This document shows, one piece after another, positions 1 through 5,137 of a stretch of DNA of 5,137 nt. How positions within the stretch are numbered: the first letter of the stretch is position 1; each line of letters begins with the position of its first letter. The stretch is from Bacteroidales bacterium (GTDB taxonomy: Bacteria; Bacteroidota; Bacteroidia; Bacteroidales; S143-33), in NCBI GenBank assembly GCA_027083655.1, contig JALWNS010000176.1, forward strand, positions 1 through 5,137, given 5' to 3'. Made by a program: the position numbers and the translations under genes. The notes under the pieces are model-generated. The model did not search any database. It saw only the letters and a list, made by a program, of their open reading frames with translations, and was not told the origin of the DNA.

Positions 1-687
1 ATATTGTTAATCTCTAGTTCCAGTTTTGCGCAAAGAGGCATAACCTGGATTTCTGCAGGTGTGAAAGCCGGTTATGGAACTAGCTTTTTGTTCAACATGC
101 CAAGCTTTCAAGACCCAGCAGTGAACTATAATTTTTTCACTCCTTCATATACGTATGGAGCCAAGTTAGCTTTCTCTTTCAACGAAGGGGGGTTCGGTTT
201 CCAGCTAGAGTATAACAATGCTTCTTGGGGACAAAGCTTCTCCATTGACAATGGTACAGAAGTTACCAACCATCTGGCAAACTACAAATCAATGGGCTTT
301 GGGCTTATCTTTAAGGCAGTATCGCTAAGCGGTTTTTATTTTGAGCTCGGACCTCAATATAATCTGGTTAAAGATGCTAATTTTGACGGAGCAAGCATCC
401 GGTCATACTCTATTGACCAGTACACAAGCGGGGTTATTGGTCTGGGGTTCATGCCCATCTTTGGTGATCGTGTGGAGCTAAGCCTGGGATTGAGAGGCAT
501 TGTATCCCTGGGCAATATTAATGCTGTCGAATCATTTAGTATTTATTCTTCATCGCCTAACTATAGCAATTATGCCAATACAAACATTACTTCCATCATG
601 CTAGTGCCAATGTTTGATTTTACTTATGTCTTTGCCTATATGGGACGCGCAAGCTGTGGAAGGTTTAGAATAATGCTTAACAAGTAA
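1..687 (+). CDS. Small outer-membrane beta-barrel protein, 5'-truncated by the window edge
   Basis: The reading frame is open from the first base and stops at TAA 685-687, so the true start lies upstream; the TTG at 4-6 is only an internal Leu codon. The first visible residues (ILLISSSSFAQ) look like the end of a signal peptide with cleavage after the Gln or Ala, giving a mature protein of about 217 residues. The rest alternates short hydrophobic/aromatic stretches with Gly- and Asn/Ser-rich turns (YGAKLAFSF, FGFQLEYNNASW, FYFELGPQYNL, VELSLGLRGIVSL, MLVPMFDFTYVFAY), the pattern of an eight- to ten-strand barrel such as the porin-like/PorT-like proteins of Bacteroidota. I infer an outer-membrane location; no ligand or partner can be read. 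The gene is AT-rich (about 35% GC in one sampled 60-base line). It lies 35 bases upstream of the next gene on the same strand and is probably co-transcribed with it. Confidence 0.75.
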   Translation: MLLISSSSFAQRGITWISAGVKAGYGTSFLFNMPSFQDPAVNYNFFTPSYTYGAKLAFSFNEGGFGFQLEYNNASWGQSFSIDNGTEVTNHLANYKSMGFGLIFKAVSLSGFYFELGPQYNLVKDANFDGASIRSYSIDQYTSGVIGLGFMPIFGDRVELSLGLRGIVSLGNINAVESFSIYSSSPNYSNYANTNITSIMLVPMFDFTYVFAYMGRASCGRFRIMLNK

Positions 688-722
688 AAAAACGAAAAAC
701 AGATTTGAGCAAGTATTTATGA

Positions 723-3700
723 ATGAAGCGATTATGTGTTCTATGGTTAATAATTTTAATCATTACTAATCTTTCTGCACAGACAAGTAATCTGAGGAAC
801 AAATTTTTCGTTCACATCAATGATACAGTCCGACTGGATAGCCTGCCCATTATTCCATCCAGTATAGAAATTTATCATGGTGGGCAGGCTATCCACAATT
901 ATAAGCTTCTGTGGCAGGAGGCAATAGTTATTTTTTCCAGCCCTGTGGATAGTGTATTAATCAAGTACCGCGTTTTCCCCTTCTCCCTTAGGACAGATTC
1001 TATGGCAACGCAACCCCTAATCATGCCACTTTATTCAGAGATTGAGCCAATACCTACTCTCGCTGGTGGCGCAGATAACAGAACAATTGAATCACAAGGA
1101 CGTATTAGCAGGGGTATTTTCTTTGGATCTGGACAACAGCCCAGCCTGACATCTGATTTTAACCTGTCGCTTTCTGGCCAGATAGATGAAAACACGCAAA
1201 TACAGGCAACAATTGCCGATAATATGTTTAACTCGAATAATATCTCTGGCACATACAATTTTCAGGATTTTGACCGTGCTATGATAAGTGTAAAATTCCC
1301 ATATGCGCAGTTGTCCCTTGGCGATCTGCACATACGTAATAATACTGGTTTCTTTGTCAATTTTAACCGTTCTGTCCGTGGAGGTGATTATATGCAAGAA
1401 CACGATAGCATAGCCTGGCATATAGGATCTGGCGCACAGAAAGGTATTTTTAACCGTATGCATATCCAGGGAGAGGAAGGAAATCAAGGGCCTTACCGCC
1501 TTAGAGGTAAAAGAGGCGAGGAAATGATAATAGTAGTGTCAGGAAGCGAGAAAGTTTACATTAATGGCCTGCTAAAAAAACGTGGTATTGACAATGATTA
1601 TACCATGGACTATATGCGCGGCGAAATAACATTTACTGCTAATTGTTTGATAACAAAAGATACCCGCATCATAGTAGAGTTTGAATATTGGGCTTTTGAT
1701 TATCAACGCTATAGCTTATGGGCGGAAGTAGATAAAACTTACAGGCAAGGACACATGTATTATGGTTTTTTTATGGTTAAAGATAATCCCGCTGCACCGG
1801 TCAAACCCCTGGACAAAGAACAGGCTGAAGTGCTGTACAATGCTGGCGACTCCAGTAGCCTGGCCACAGTTTTTTCTGCCGATTCCGTTGGATACGACAA
1901 AGATAAAATTCTCTATTGCCGACAGGATACAACTGTCAATGGACAGACATACACTATTTTCCGTTATTGCCAGGATGAGAGGGCCACATGGCAGGTAAAT
2001 TTTTCATACAAGGGCAGTGGACTAGGTGATTATATTCTCGATAACATGCAGGTTAATGGACGTATTTATCGTTGGGTGGGACCTGGTAAAGGTGATTATA
2101 TGCCTGTTATTAACCTGCCTATGCCTGAGAGAAAAACAATTACATACGGCGGAGGTAAATGGAAACTACATACTTTTGCAGTAGACTGGGAGATAGCTAT
2201 GAGCGACTATGACAAAAACCTTTTATCACCATTTGATGACCGGGATAACCGCTCAATAAACATGCGTTTTGGTATGGGCAAACAACTTACTTCACATAAT
2301 TCACCGGTAAACGACTCTATCTTTGTCCGTTATATGCTAATGCAAGAACGGTTTGCAATTTTTAGCCCTTTTCTACCTGTGGAATACAATCGTGACTGGA
2401 ACCTTTTGTTTAACCAATGGGACCAGGCCCACAATATTGTACTTGGTAATAAATTATACGCCCATAGTGGTCTAAAGGATATTTTCCTGGCAGAAGGGTT
2501 GATTTACCCACGGCAATACCAGGGTATTAGATTAAACAATGTTCTTTCTATGGATACAATGAACTGGTACATAAATAGCTGGATAAGCTACAACTATAGC
2601 CGCCAGGCAACCCTAAAAGCAGGCTTTCTACGCACGCAACAGGATATAAAACGCACATTTGGCAAAACACAAATAGGACTGTGGCTGGAAGCAGAGCAAA
2701 ACATGAGACAAGCAGATAGCCTGTTGCCAGATAGTTATGCTTTTGTGGATTACAATTTCTTTATTAACCATGGCGATAGCACAAAAAGCTTTTTTTCACT
2801 CAGTGCCGGCCAGCGATATGACTGGATATACACTACCCAGGCACTCCGGCCACGAATCATTGCAAATAATATCAAGGCACAATGGCAGGTACGAAAAGGT
2901 AATTTAACCAACAACACAATAATACTCCTGCGTAGCCTGCTGGACACTAACGGTAGCAAAAACACAATCATTGCACGTACGGAAGGCACGTGGCATATAA
3001 AACGCATAGGTAATTTGTCCTTACTGCAAGAAGCCGGCCAGGGCACACAACCAATCACAGAATTCTACTTCCTGCGCGTGCCCACAGGACAGGGACAATA
3101 TGCCTGGATAGACTTTAACGGCGATGGCCACCAACAAATTAACGAATTCCAGCTGACAACCTTCGCAGACCAGGCTAATTACGTCCGCGTCACCCTGCCC
3201 GGTATACAGTACATACCTGTATATTCCAGCCGTAGTGCCCTGAGCTTTTCCTTTGCGCCTTCGCTAAGAACACAGCATCTCATGGCCAGGATTATTAACA
3301 GGATAAACAATCAATTCAATCTCTCTGTTAGCATAAAAAATAAATCTTTGTCGCCAACACAGATAAATTATACAGATACGAATATAGTTTACTTCCTCTA
3401 CAACATGGCCAACACCCTGACCATACGCCTGGGGAAAAAAACATCCATGAGCTATCTGGCTTCGGCAAATATCAACAAAGACCTGCTATTGGGCGGCGAG
3501 AGATTGCTACAGGCCCGCCTGCACAAGATAAGTCTTCGTTACCGCCTGCCTGCTACTTTTGTTCTGGAAATAAACGCCCTGGCAAAGACACAAACATCTG
3601 CGAGCCAGCTCTTTGCTACAGAAAACTACAGCCTCTACTCGCGGGGCACTAAACTGTCTATCTCCAAATCCGGCCTGCGACTACAGGCACAGCTACAGGC

Positions 3701-4025
3701 TAGCTACACACAAACCCTTGACCTGGGGACCTCTGCCCTTCTGCGTCACGCGAGGACAGACGCCACTATCTCGCTGCTTGCCCTACGTGACCTGCGCATT
3801 TCTACAATAGCCAGCCTGATATTCAACCAGCTGGGGGGCGAGCCCAATGCGCAGGTCCAGTACTTGATGATGCAGGGCTATGGCACGGGCTGGAATGTAA
3901 GCAATATGCTGGGCCTGAACTATAAAATAAACAAGACCTTCACCCTGCAGGCAGACTACCAATTGCGCCTGGTCCAGGGCCGTGCGGTCCATAACTTCGG
4001 ATTTAAACTGACTGGTTGGTTCTAG
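723..4025 (+). CDS. Large Bacteroidota outer-membrane/surface protein of unknown function (1100 aa)
   Basis: ATG 723 starts a clear signal peptide: Lys2-Arg3, a hydrophobic core, then NLSAQ with cleavage near residue 20. Residues about 127-155 (RISRGIFFGSGQQ, then NLSLSGQIDE) and 253-322 (GNQGPYRLRG, VSGSEKVYINGLL, RGIDNDYTMDY, GEITFT, ITKDTRIIVEFEY) match from memory a conserved block of roughly 1100-residue hypothetical proteins restricted to Bacteroidota. The second block resembles a beta-sandwich stalk. The C-terminal half (about 480-1100) alternates hydrophobic and polar residues like beta strands, and the protein ends FKLTGWF; a terminal Phe is the usual signal for barrel assembly by the Bam complex. 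I infer an outer-membrane barrel with a periplasmic or surface N-terminal part. Residues 797-808 form an EF-hand-like loop (DFNGDGHQQINE). There is no TonB box or plug domain, and Cys5 is inside the signal rather than a lipobox. An alternative ATG at 719 is in another frame and closes after 16 codons. GC content rises strongly towards the 3' end. Function is unknown. Confidence 0.85.
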   Translation: MKRLCVLWLIILIITNLSAQTSNLRNKFFVHINDTVRLDSLPIIPSSIEIYHGGQAIHNYKLLWQEAIVIFSSPVDSVLIKYRVFPFSLRTDSMATQPLIMPLYSEIEPIPTLAGGADNRTIESQGRISRGIFFGSGQQPSLTSDFNLSLSGQIDENTQIQATIADNMFNSNNISGTYNFQDFDRAMISVKFPYAQLSLGDLHIRNNTGFFVNFNRSVRGGDYMQEHDSIAWHIGSGAQKGIFNRMHIQGEEGNQGPYRLRGKRGEEMIIVVSGSEKVYINGLLKKRGIDNDYTMDYMRGEITFTANCLITKDTRIIVEFEYWAFDYQRYSLWAEVDKTYRQGHMYYGFFMVKDNPAAPVKPLDKEQAEVLYNAGDSSSLATVFSADSVGYDKDKILYCRQDTTVNGQTYTIFRYCQDERATWQVNFSYKGSGLGDYILDNMQVNGRIYRWVGPGKGDYMPVINLPMPERKTITYGGGKWKLHTFAVDWEIAMSDYDKNLLSPFDDRDNRSINMRFGMGKQLTSHNSPVNDSIFVRYMLMQERFAIFSPFLPVEYNRDWNLLFNQWDQAHNIVLGNKLYAHSGLKDIFLAEGLIYPRQYQGIRLNNVLSMDTMNWYINSWISYNYSRQATLKAGFLRTQQDIKRTFGKTQIGLWLEAEQNMRQADSLLPDSYAFVDYNFFINHGDSTKSFFSLSAGQRYDWIYTTQALRPRIIANNIKAQWQVRKGNLTNNTIILLRSLLDTNGSKNTIIARTEGTWHIKRIGNLSLLQEAGQGTQPITEFYFLRVPTGQGQYAWIDFNGDGHQQINEFQLTTFADQANYVRVTLPGIQYIPVYSSRSALSFSFAPSLRTQHLMARIINRINNQFNLSVSIKNKSLSPTQINYTDTNIVYFLYNMANTLTIRLGKKTSMSYLASANINKDLLLGGERLLQARLHKISLRYRLPATFVLEINALAKTQTSASQLFATENYSLYSRGTKLSISKSGLRLQAQLQASYTQTLDLGTSALLRHARTDATISLLALRDLRISTIASLIFNQLGGEPNAQVQYLMMQGYGTGWNVSNMLGLNYKINKTFTLQADYQLRLVQGRAVHNFGFKLTGWF

Positions 4026-4041
4026 CAAGCTACCGCCCAGC

Positions 4042-4065
4042 AAGGTGCCCTCCGGCACGCTTTCT
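4042..4065 (+). terminator. Hairpin after the large gene, possible terminator
   Basis: The arms GTGCC (4045-4049) and GGCAC (4054-4058) enclose a CTCC loop. With G4059 bulged, AAG (4042-4044) can also pair with CTT (4060-4062), giving eight pairs. The hairpin begins 17 bases after the stop codon and is followed by only a weak T-rich stretch (TTTCT). A role in ending the two-gene unit is inferred from position; the short T-run makes it uncertain. The right arm overlaps a 22-base repeat seen again at 5005. Confidence 0.35.
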
Positions 4066-4077
4066 AGGGGAAGCGGT
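4056..4077 (+). repeat. Imperfect 22-bp direct repeat, left copy
   Basis: This segment begins CACGCTT, continues CTAGGG and ends AAGCGGT. It recurs at 5005-5026 in the same orientation with 20 of 22 positions identical (differences at the 8th and 15th bases). The two copies bracket the tandem hairpin units and the minus-strand ORF. It is too long and imperfect to look like a fresh target-site duplication; it may be the edge of a dispersed repeat. Confidence 0.5.
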
Positions 4078-4133
4078 CAGGTGGTGGGAGCCTCTAAAGT
4101 ATGTTGTCGCTAATGTGTGTTAGTCTCCGATGG
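4078..4133 (+). other. Leader before first hairpin unit, no gene seen
   Basis: This short stretch links the left 22-bp repeat to the first tandem unit. It contains a degenerate near-copy of the unit's beginning: GTTAGTCTCCGAT at 4119-4131 matches GTTAGTCATCGAT at 4136-4148 in 11 of 13 positions. If the units are transcribed rightward, a promoter for the first copy should lie here, but I see no convincing Bacteroidota -7 (TAnnTTTG) and -33 (TTG) pair. Confidence 0.4.
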
Positions 4134-4232
4134 TTGTTAGTCATCGATAGGGCAACCTAACAGACCTTTTTCTGCAGTCTGTCAGGTTTGTGTGCGACTG
4201 GCGTCGCTATTGGCCTCGCAGTCCCCTGCAAG

Positions 4233-4242
4233 GTTATATAAC
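4233..4242. other. Perfect 10-bp palindrome GTTATATAAC in copy 1
   Basis: The sequence equals its own reverse complement. The matching position in copy 2 (4501-4510) reads GTTACGTAAT: the two central bases changed together from TA to CG, so an 8-bp palindrome is kept. With no loop it cannot form an RNA hairpin, so if selected it would more likely act as a symmetric DNA site. Confidence 0.5.
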
Positions 4243-4351
4243 GGACATGGCTACGCCATTTGTCTAGATGCCTTTCAGCGTCTTAGTGCCTAAGAAGCCG
4301 CAGGCTTGAACGATTATTGGCGTCGTATGGGAAAGTGAAGCGAGTAGCCAG

Positions 4352-4374
4352 GCAAAACGACTTTGCGGTTTTTT
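4352..4374 (+). terminator. Terminator-like hairpin with T-run, end of copy 1
   Basis: A five-pair stem GCAAA/TTTGC with loop ACGAC is followed by GG and six Ts (4369-4374). An alternative pairing AAAAC/GTTTT is also possible. The stem is weak for an intrinsic terminator, but it stands at the exact end of the conserved unit and is repeated with the same stem in copy 2. Confidence 0.4.
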
Positions 4375-4500
4375 AACTTGCAGAGGGTTTGGCTTTTCAG
4401 TTTGTTAGTCGCTGACAAGGCAACCTAACAGACCTTTTTCTGCGGTCAGTCAGGTTTGTGTGCGACTGGCGTCGCTATAGGCCTCGCAGTCCCCTACAAG

Positions 4501-4510
4501 GTTACGTAAT
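4501..4510. other. Palindromic site in copy 2 (TTACGTAA core)
   Basis: This is the counterpart of the 4233-4242 palindrome. The core TTACGTAA at 4502-4509 is perfectly symmetric; the outer pair became G/T instead of G/C. See copy 1 for the paired central change. Confidence 0.45.
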
Positions 4511-4619
4511 GGACATGGCTACGCCATTTGTCTAGATGCCTTTCGGCATCTTAGTGCCTAAGAAGCCGTAGGCTTGAAAGATTATTGGCGTCGTATGGAA
4601 AAGTGAAGCGAGTTGCCAG

Positions 4620-4643
4620 GCAAAACGACTTTGCGTTTTTTTT
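4620..4643 (+). terminator. Terminator-like hairpin with T-run, end of copy 2
   Basis: The stem GCAAA/TTTGC with loop ACGAC is identical to copy 1 and is followed by G and eight Ts (4636-4643). AAAACG/CGTTTT (4622-4627/4634-4639) is an alternative six-pair stem. It would end a rightward transcript and faces the end of the minus-strand ORF at 4670, so it also sits in a convergent intergenic position. Confidence 0.45.
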
Positions 4644-4669
4644 AATCTAACAGCAACTAAATCGCTACG

Positions 4670-4894
4670 TTATCTCCTACATAGCTCATGCCATTGCTGC
4701 TCTGCGGTGTGGTAGTCGTTGTCTAAGTGGTTAGTAGATTTGGTGTATTTGTCCAGCACAAGCCGGATTAGACCACACAGACGGCGGTTGTTTGTCCTTA
4801 GCAAAGCCGTTGCAAAGATGATGTATTGTTCTGCAAACCAGGGCTTGAAGTAGAGCCTCTTGAACCTGTTTTCCTTGAACCGTTCTGCTCCCAT
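4670..4894 (-). CDS. Hypothetical 74-aa protein, possibly 5'-damaged
   Basis: The ORF starts at ATG 4894 and ends with TAA at 4670-4672. The protein is basic and probably helical, with aromatic-rich MGAERFKENRFKRLYF, then KPWFAEQYIIFATALLR, TNNRRLCGLIRLVLDKYTKS and the C-terminus DYHTAEQQWHELCRR. There is no signal peptide or clear membrane segment. Codon choice (many third-position C, such as TTC, TAC, AAC, ATC and GAC) and amino-acid composition look like a real gene rather than a shadow. The frame continues upstream of the ATG without a stop for 32 codons, reading plausibly (VFIAANSIARTERRPQ, then KLELIKSFIST), until an amber codon at 4991-4993. An ATG at 4999 lies only two codons before that stop. 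The gene may therefore be a remnant of a protein of about 109 residues. I do not recognise the family and see no HUH, DDE or recombinase motif. Confidence 0.5.
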   Translation of the reverse strand: MGAERFKENRFKRLYFKPWFAEQYIIFATALLRTNNRRLCGLIRLVLDKYTKSTNHLDNDYHTAEQQWHELCRR

Positions 4895-5004
4895 TGTTGA
4901 AATAAAACTCTTTATTAGTTCCAGCTTAACCTGGTTTTGAGGTCTCCTCTCTGTGCGCGCAATACTATTGGCAGCAATAAAGACAGATGCCTATACCATC
5001 TCAT

Positions 5005-5026
5005 CACGCTTGCTAGGGAAAGCGGT
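5005..5026 (+). repeat. Imperfect 22-bp direct repeat, right copy
   Basis: This matches 4056-4077 in 20 of 22 positions, same orientation, 949 bases away. It lies directly upstream of the minus-strand small ORF. It is also part of a local inverted pair: GCTAG (5012-5016) with CTAGC (5036-5040), which extends to ten pairs through GGAAA/TTTTT if G-T pairs are allowed. Confidence 0.5.
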
Positions 5027-5037
5027 AAATTTTTTCT

Positions 5038-5137
5038 AGCGCCTGTGGCATCTGACGGCGGCACGGGCATTTTCGTATCTCTCGCGCCAATGGCCAGTCA
5101 GGCGCTCTGGCCGGACTTTACCCAGGAGCAGGCACAC
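5038..5137 (-). other. Unassigned GC-rich edge; possible C-terminal end of a minus-strand ORF
   Basis: On the minus strand the frame entering at 5137 stays open for 33 codons to TAG at 5038-5040 and includes HWRERYENARAA, which could be the tail of a gene lying outside the window. However, two plus-strand frames are also open through the same 100 bases, so openness alone proves nothing. A hairpin GGCCAG/CTGGCC (5092-5097/5107-5112) is present, with GCGCC/GGCGC (5084-5088/5101-5105) as a competing pairing. The right-hand flank is needed to decide. Confidence 0.2.

Larger units (their letters stand above)
4134..4374 (+). repeat. Tandem hairpin-rich unit, copy 1 (candidate structured RNA or ssDNA-folding element)
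   Basis: This 241-base unit has no plausible ORF and consists of successive hairpins: AACCTAACAGAC/GTCTGTCAGGTT (4154-4165/4177-4188, one A-C mismatch, which is a G-T wobble on the other strand); GCGAC-TGGC-GTCGC (4194-4207); ATGGC-TAC-GCCAT (4247-4259); AGATGC/GCGTCT with one wobble (4266-4283); CTTAG-TGC-CTAAG (4282-4294); AAGCC-GCA-GGCTT (4295-4307); and GCAAA-ACGAC-TTTGC (4352-4366) followed by six Ts. A 10-bp perfect palindrome (4233-4242) lies between hairpins. The 8-mer TGGCGTCG occurs twice (4199 and 4318). The unit is repeated 268 bases downstream. The terminal T-run favours rightward transcription, but a DNA-level role is equally possible. I do not recognise it as a known RNA family. 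Confidence 0.7.
4402..4643 (+). repeat. Tandem hairpin-rich unit, copy 2
   Basis: This is the second copy of the unit at 4134, shifted by exactly 268 bases with no internal gap until the final T-run. I count about 19 differences over 241 positions (near 92% identity), 14 of them transitions. The hairpins correspond one to one: 4422-4433/4445-4456 (two mismatches), GCGAC/GTCGC 4462-4475, ATGGC/GCCAT 4515-4527, a now perfect AGATGCC/GGCATCT 4534-4551, CTTAG/CTAAG 4550-4562, AAGCC-GTA-GGCTT 4563-4575, and GCAAA/TTTGC 4620-4634 followed by eight Ts. The spacer between copies (4375-4401) is not clearly related to the leader of copy 1. Confidence 0.7.

Noticed and set aside
719..769. Overlapping short ORF from ATG 719 (16 codons)
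   Set aside because: It is out of frame with the signal peptide starting at 723 and too short and unremarkable; ATG 723 gives a proper Lys-Arg plus hydrophobic-core signal.
723..4025. TonB-dependent receptor or lipoprotein
   Set aside because: No TonB box or plug-domain motifs are visible, and the only N-terminal Cys (residue 5) precedes the hydrophobic core rather than following it.
1031..4058. Several ORFs of 65-131 codons antisense to, or in other frames of, the large gene
   Set aside because: They lie within or almost entirely within the long coding frame, have unlikely compositions and are shadows of it.
4154..4374. Integron attC site: ACCTAAC at 4155 fits the RYYYAAC core
   Set aside because: No GTTRRRY partner is found at a proper distance downstream in either copy, and no integrase or cassette genes are visible.
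4134..4643. CRISPR array
   Set aside because: There are only two repeats of about 240 bases with one short spacer; repeat length and number do not fit.
4026..4660. tRNA or rRNA genes among the hairpins
   Set aside because: No acceptor/D/anticodon/T-arm arrangement and no GTTCRAnnC T-loop sequence at the right spacing; the many stems do not form a cloverleaf.
4670..4990. Small ORF as a Y1/HUH (RAYT) transposase serving the hairpin units
   Set aside because: It has no HUH motif and no catalytic Tyr context, and is too short even with the upstream extension.

Overview
The window looks like a chromosomal piece of a Bacteroidota genome, probably of moderate GC content. The evidence is two exported proteins with hydrophobic signal peptides ending in the typical '...AQ' cleavage context, a first gene that reads as a small outer-membrane beta-barrel, and a second that matches a large Bacteroidota-specific family of surface proteins. 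No Shine-Dalgarno signal is obvious, which also fits that phylum. The species cannot be named from this sequence alone.

Layout: positions 1-687 (+) hold the 3' part of a beta-barrel protein gene whose start lies outside the window. After a 35-base gap, 723-4025 (+) encode a 1100-residue predicted outer-membrane protein ending in an aromatic residue, with a perfect EF-hand-like calcium loop. The two genes probably form one transcription unit acting in the outer membrane. A GC-rich hairpin just after the second stop may end it.

The last 1.1 kb (4026-5137) is very different. It holds two tandem copies (4134-4374 and 4402-4643, period exactly 268 bases, about 92% identical, no internal gaps up to the final T-run) of a unit built almost wholly from consecutive short hairpins, each copy ending in a hairpin plus a T-run. 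The copies differ by about 19 substitutions, mostly transitions. Several fall in loops, keep a wobble pair, or occur as a symmetric pair that preserves a palindrome. This is the best candidate in the window for an undescribed element: a structured small RNA duplicated in tandem, or a single-strand-folding DNA repeat.

Convergent to it, on the minus strand, lies a short but coding-like ORF (4670-4894, 74 aa) of unknown function. Its reading frame stays open 32 codons upstream of the ATG, up to an amber codon, which suggests a gene with a damaged 5' end or a wrongly placed start. A 22-base imperfect direct repeat (4056-4077 and 5005-5026) brackets the repeat pair and the small ORF, hinting that this roughly 0.95-kb block could be one accessory unit. 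The final 110 bases are GC-rich and unassigned.
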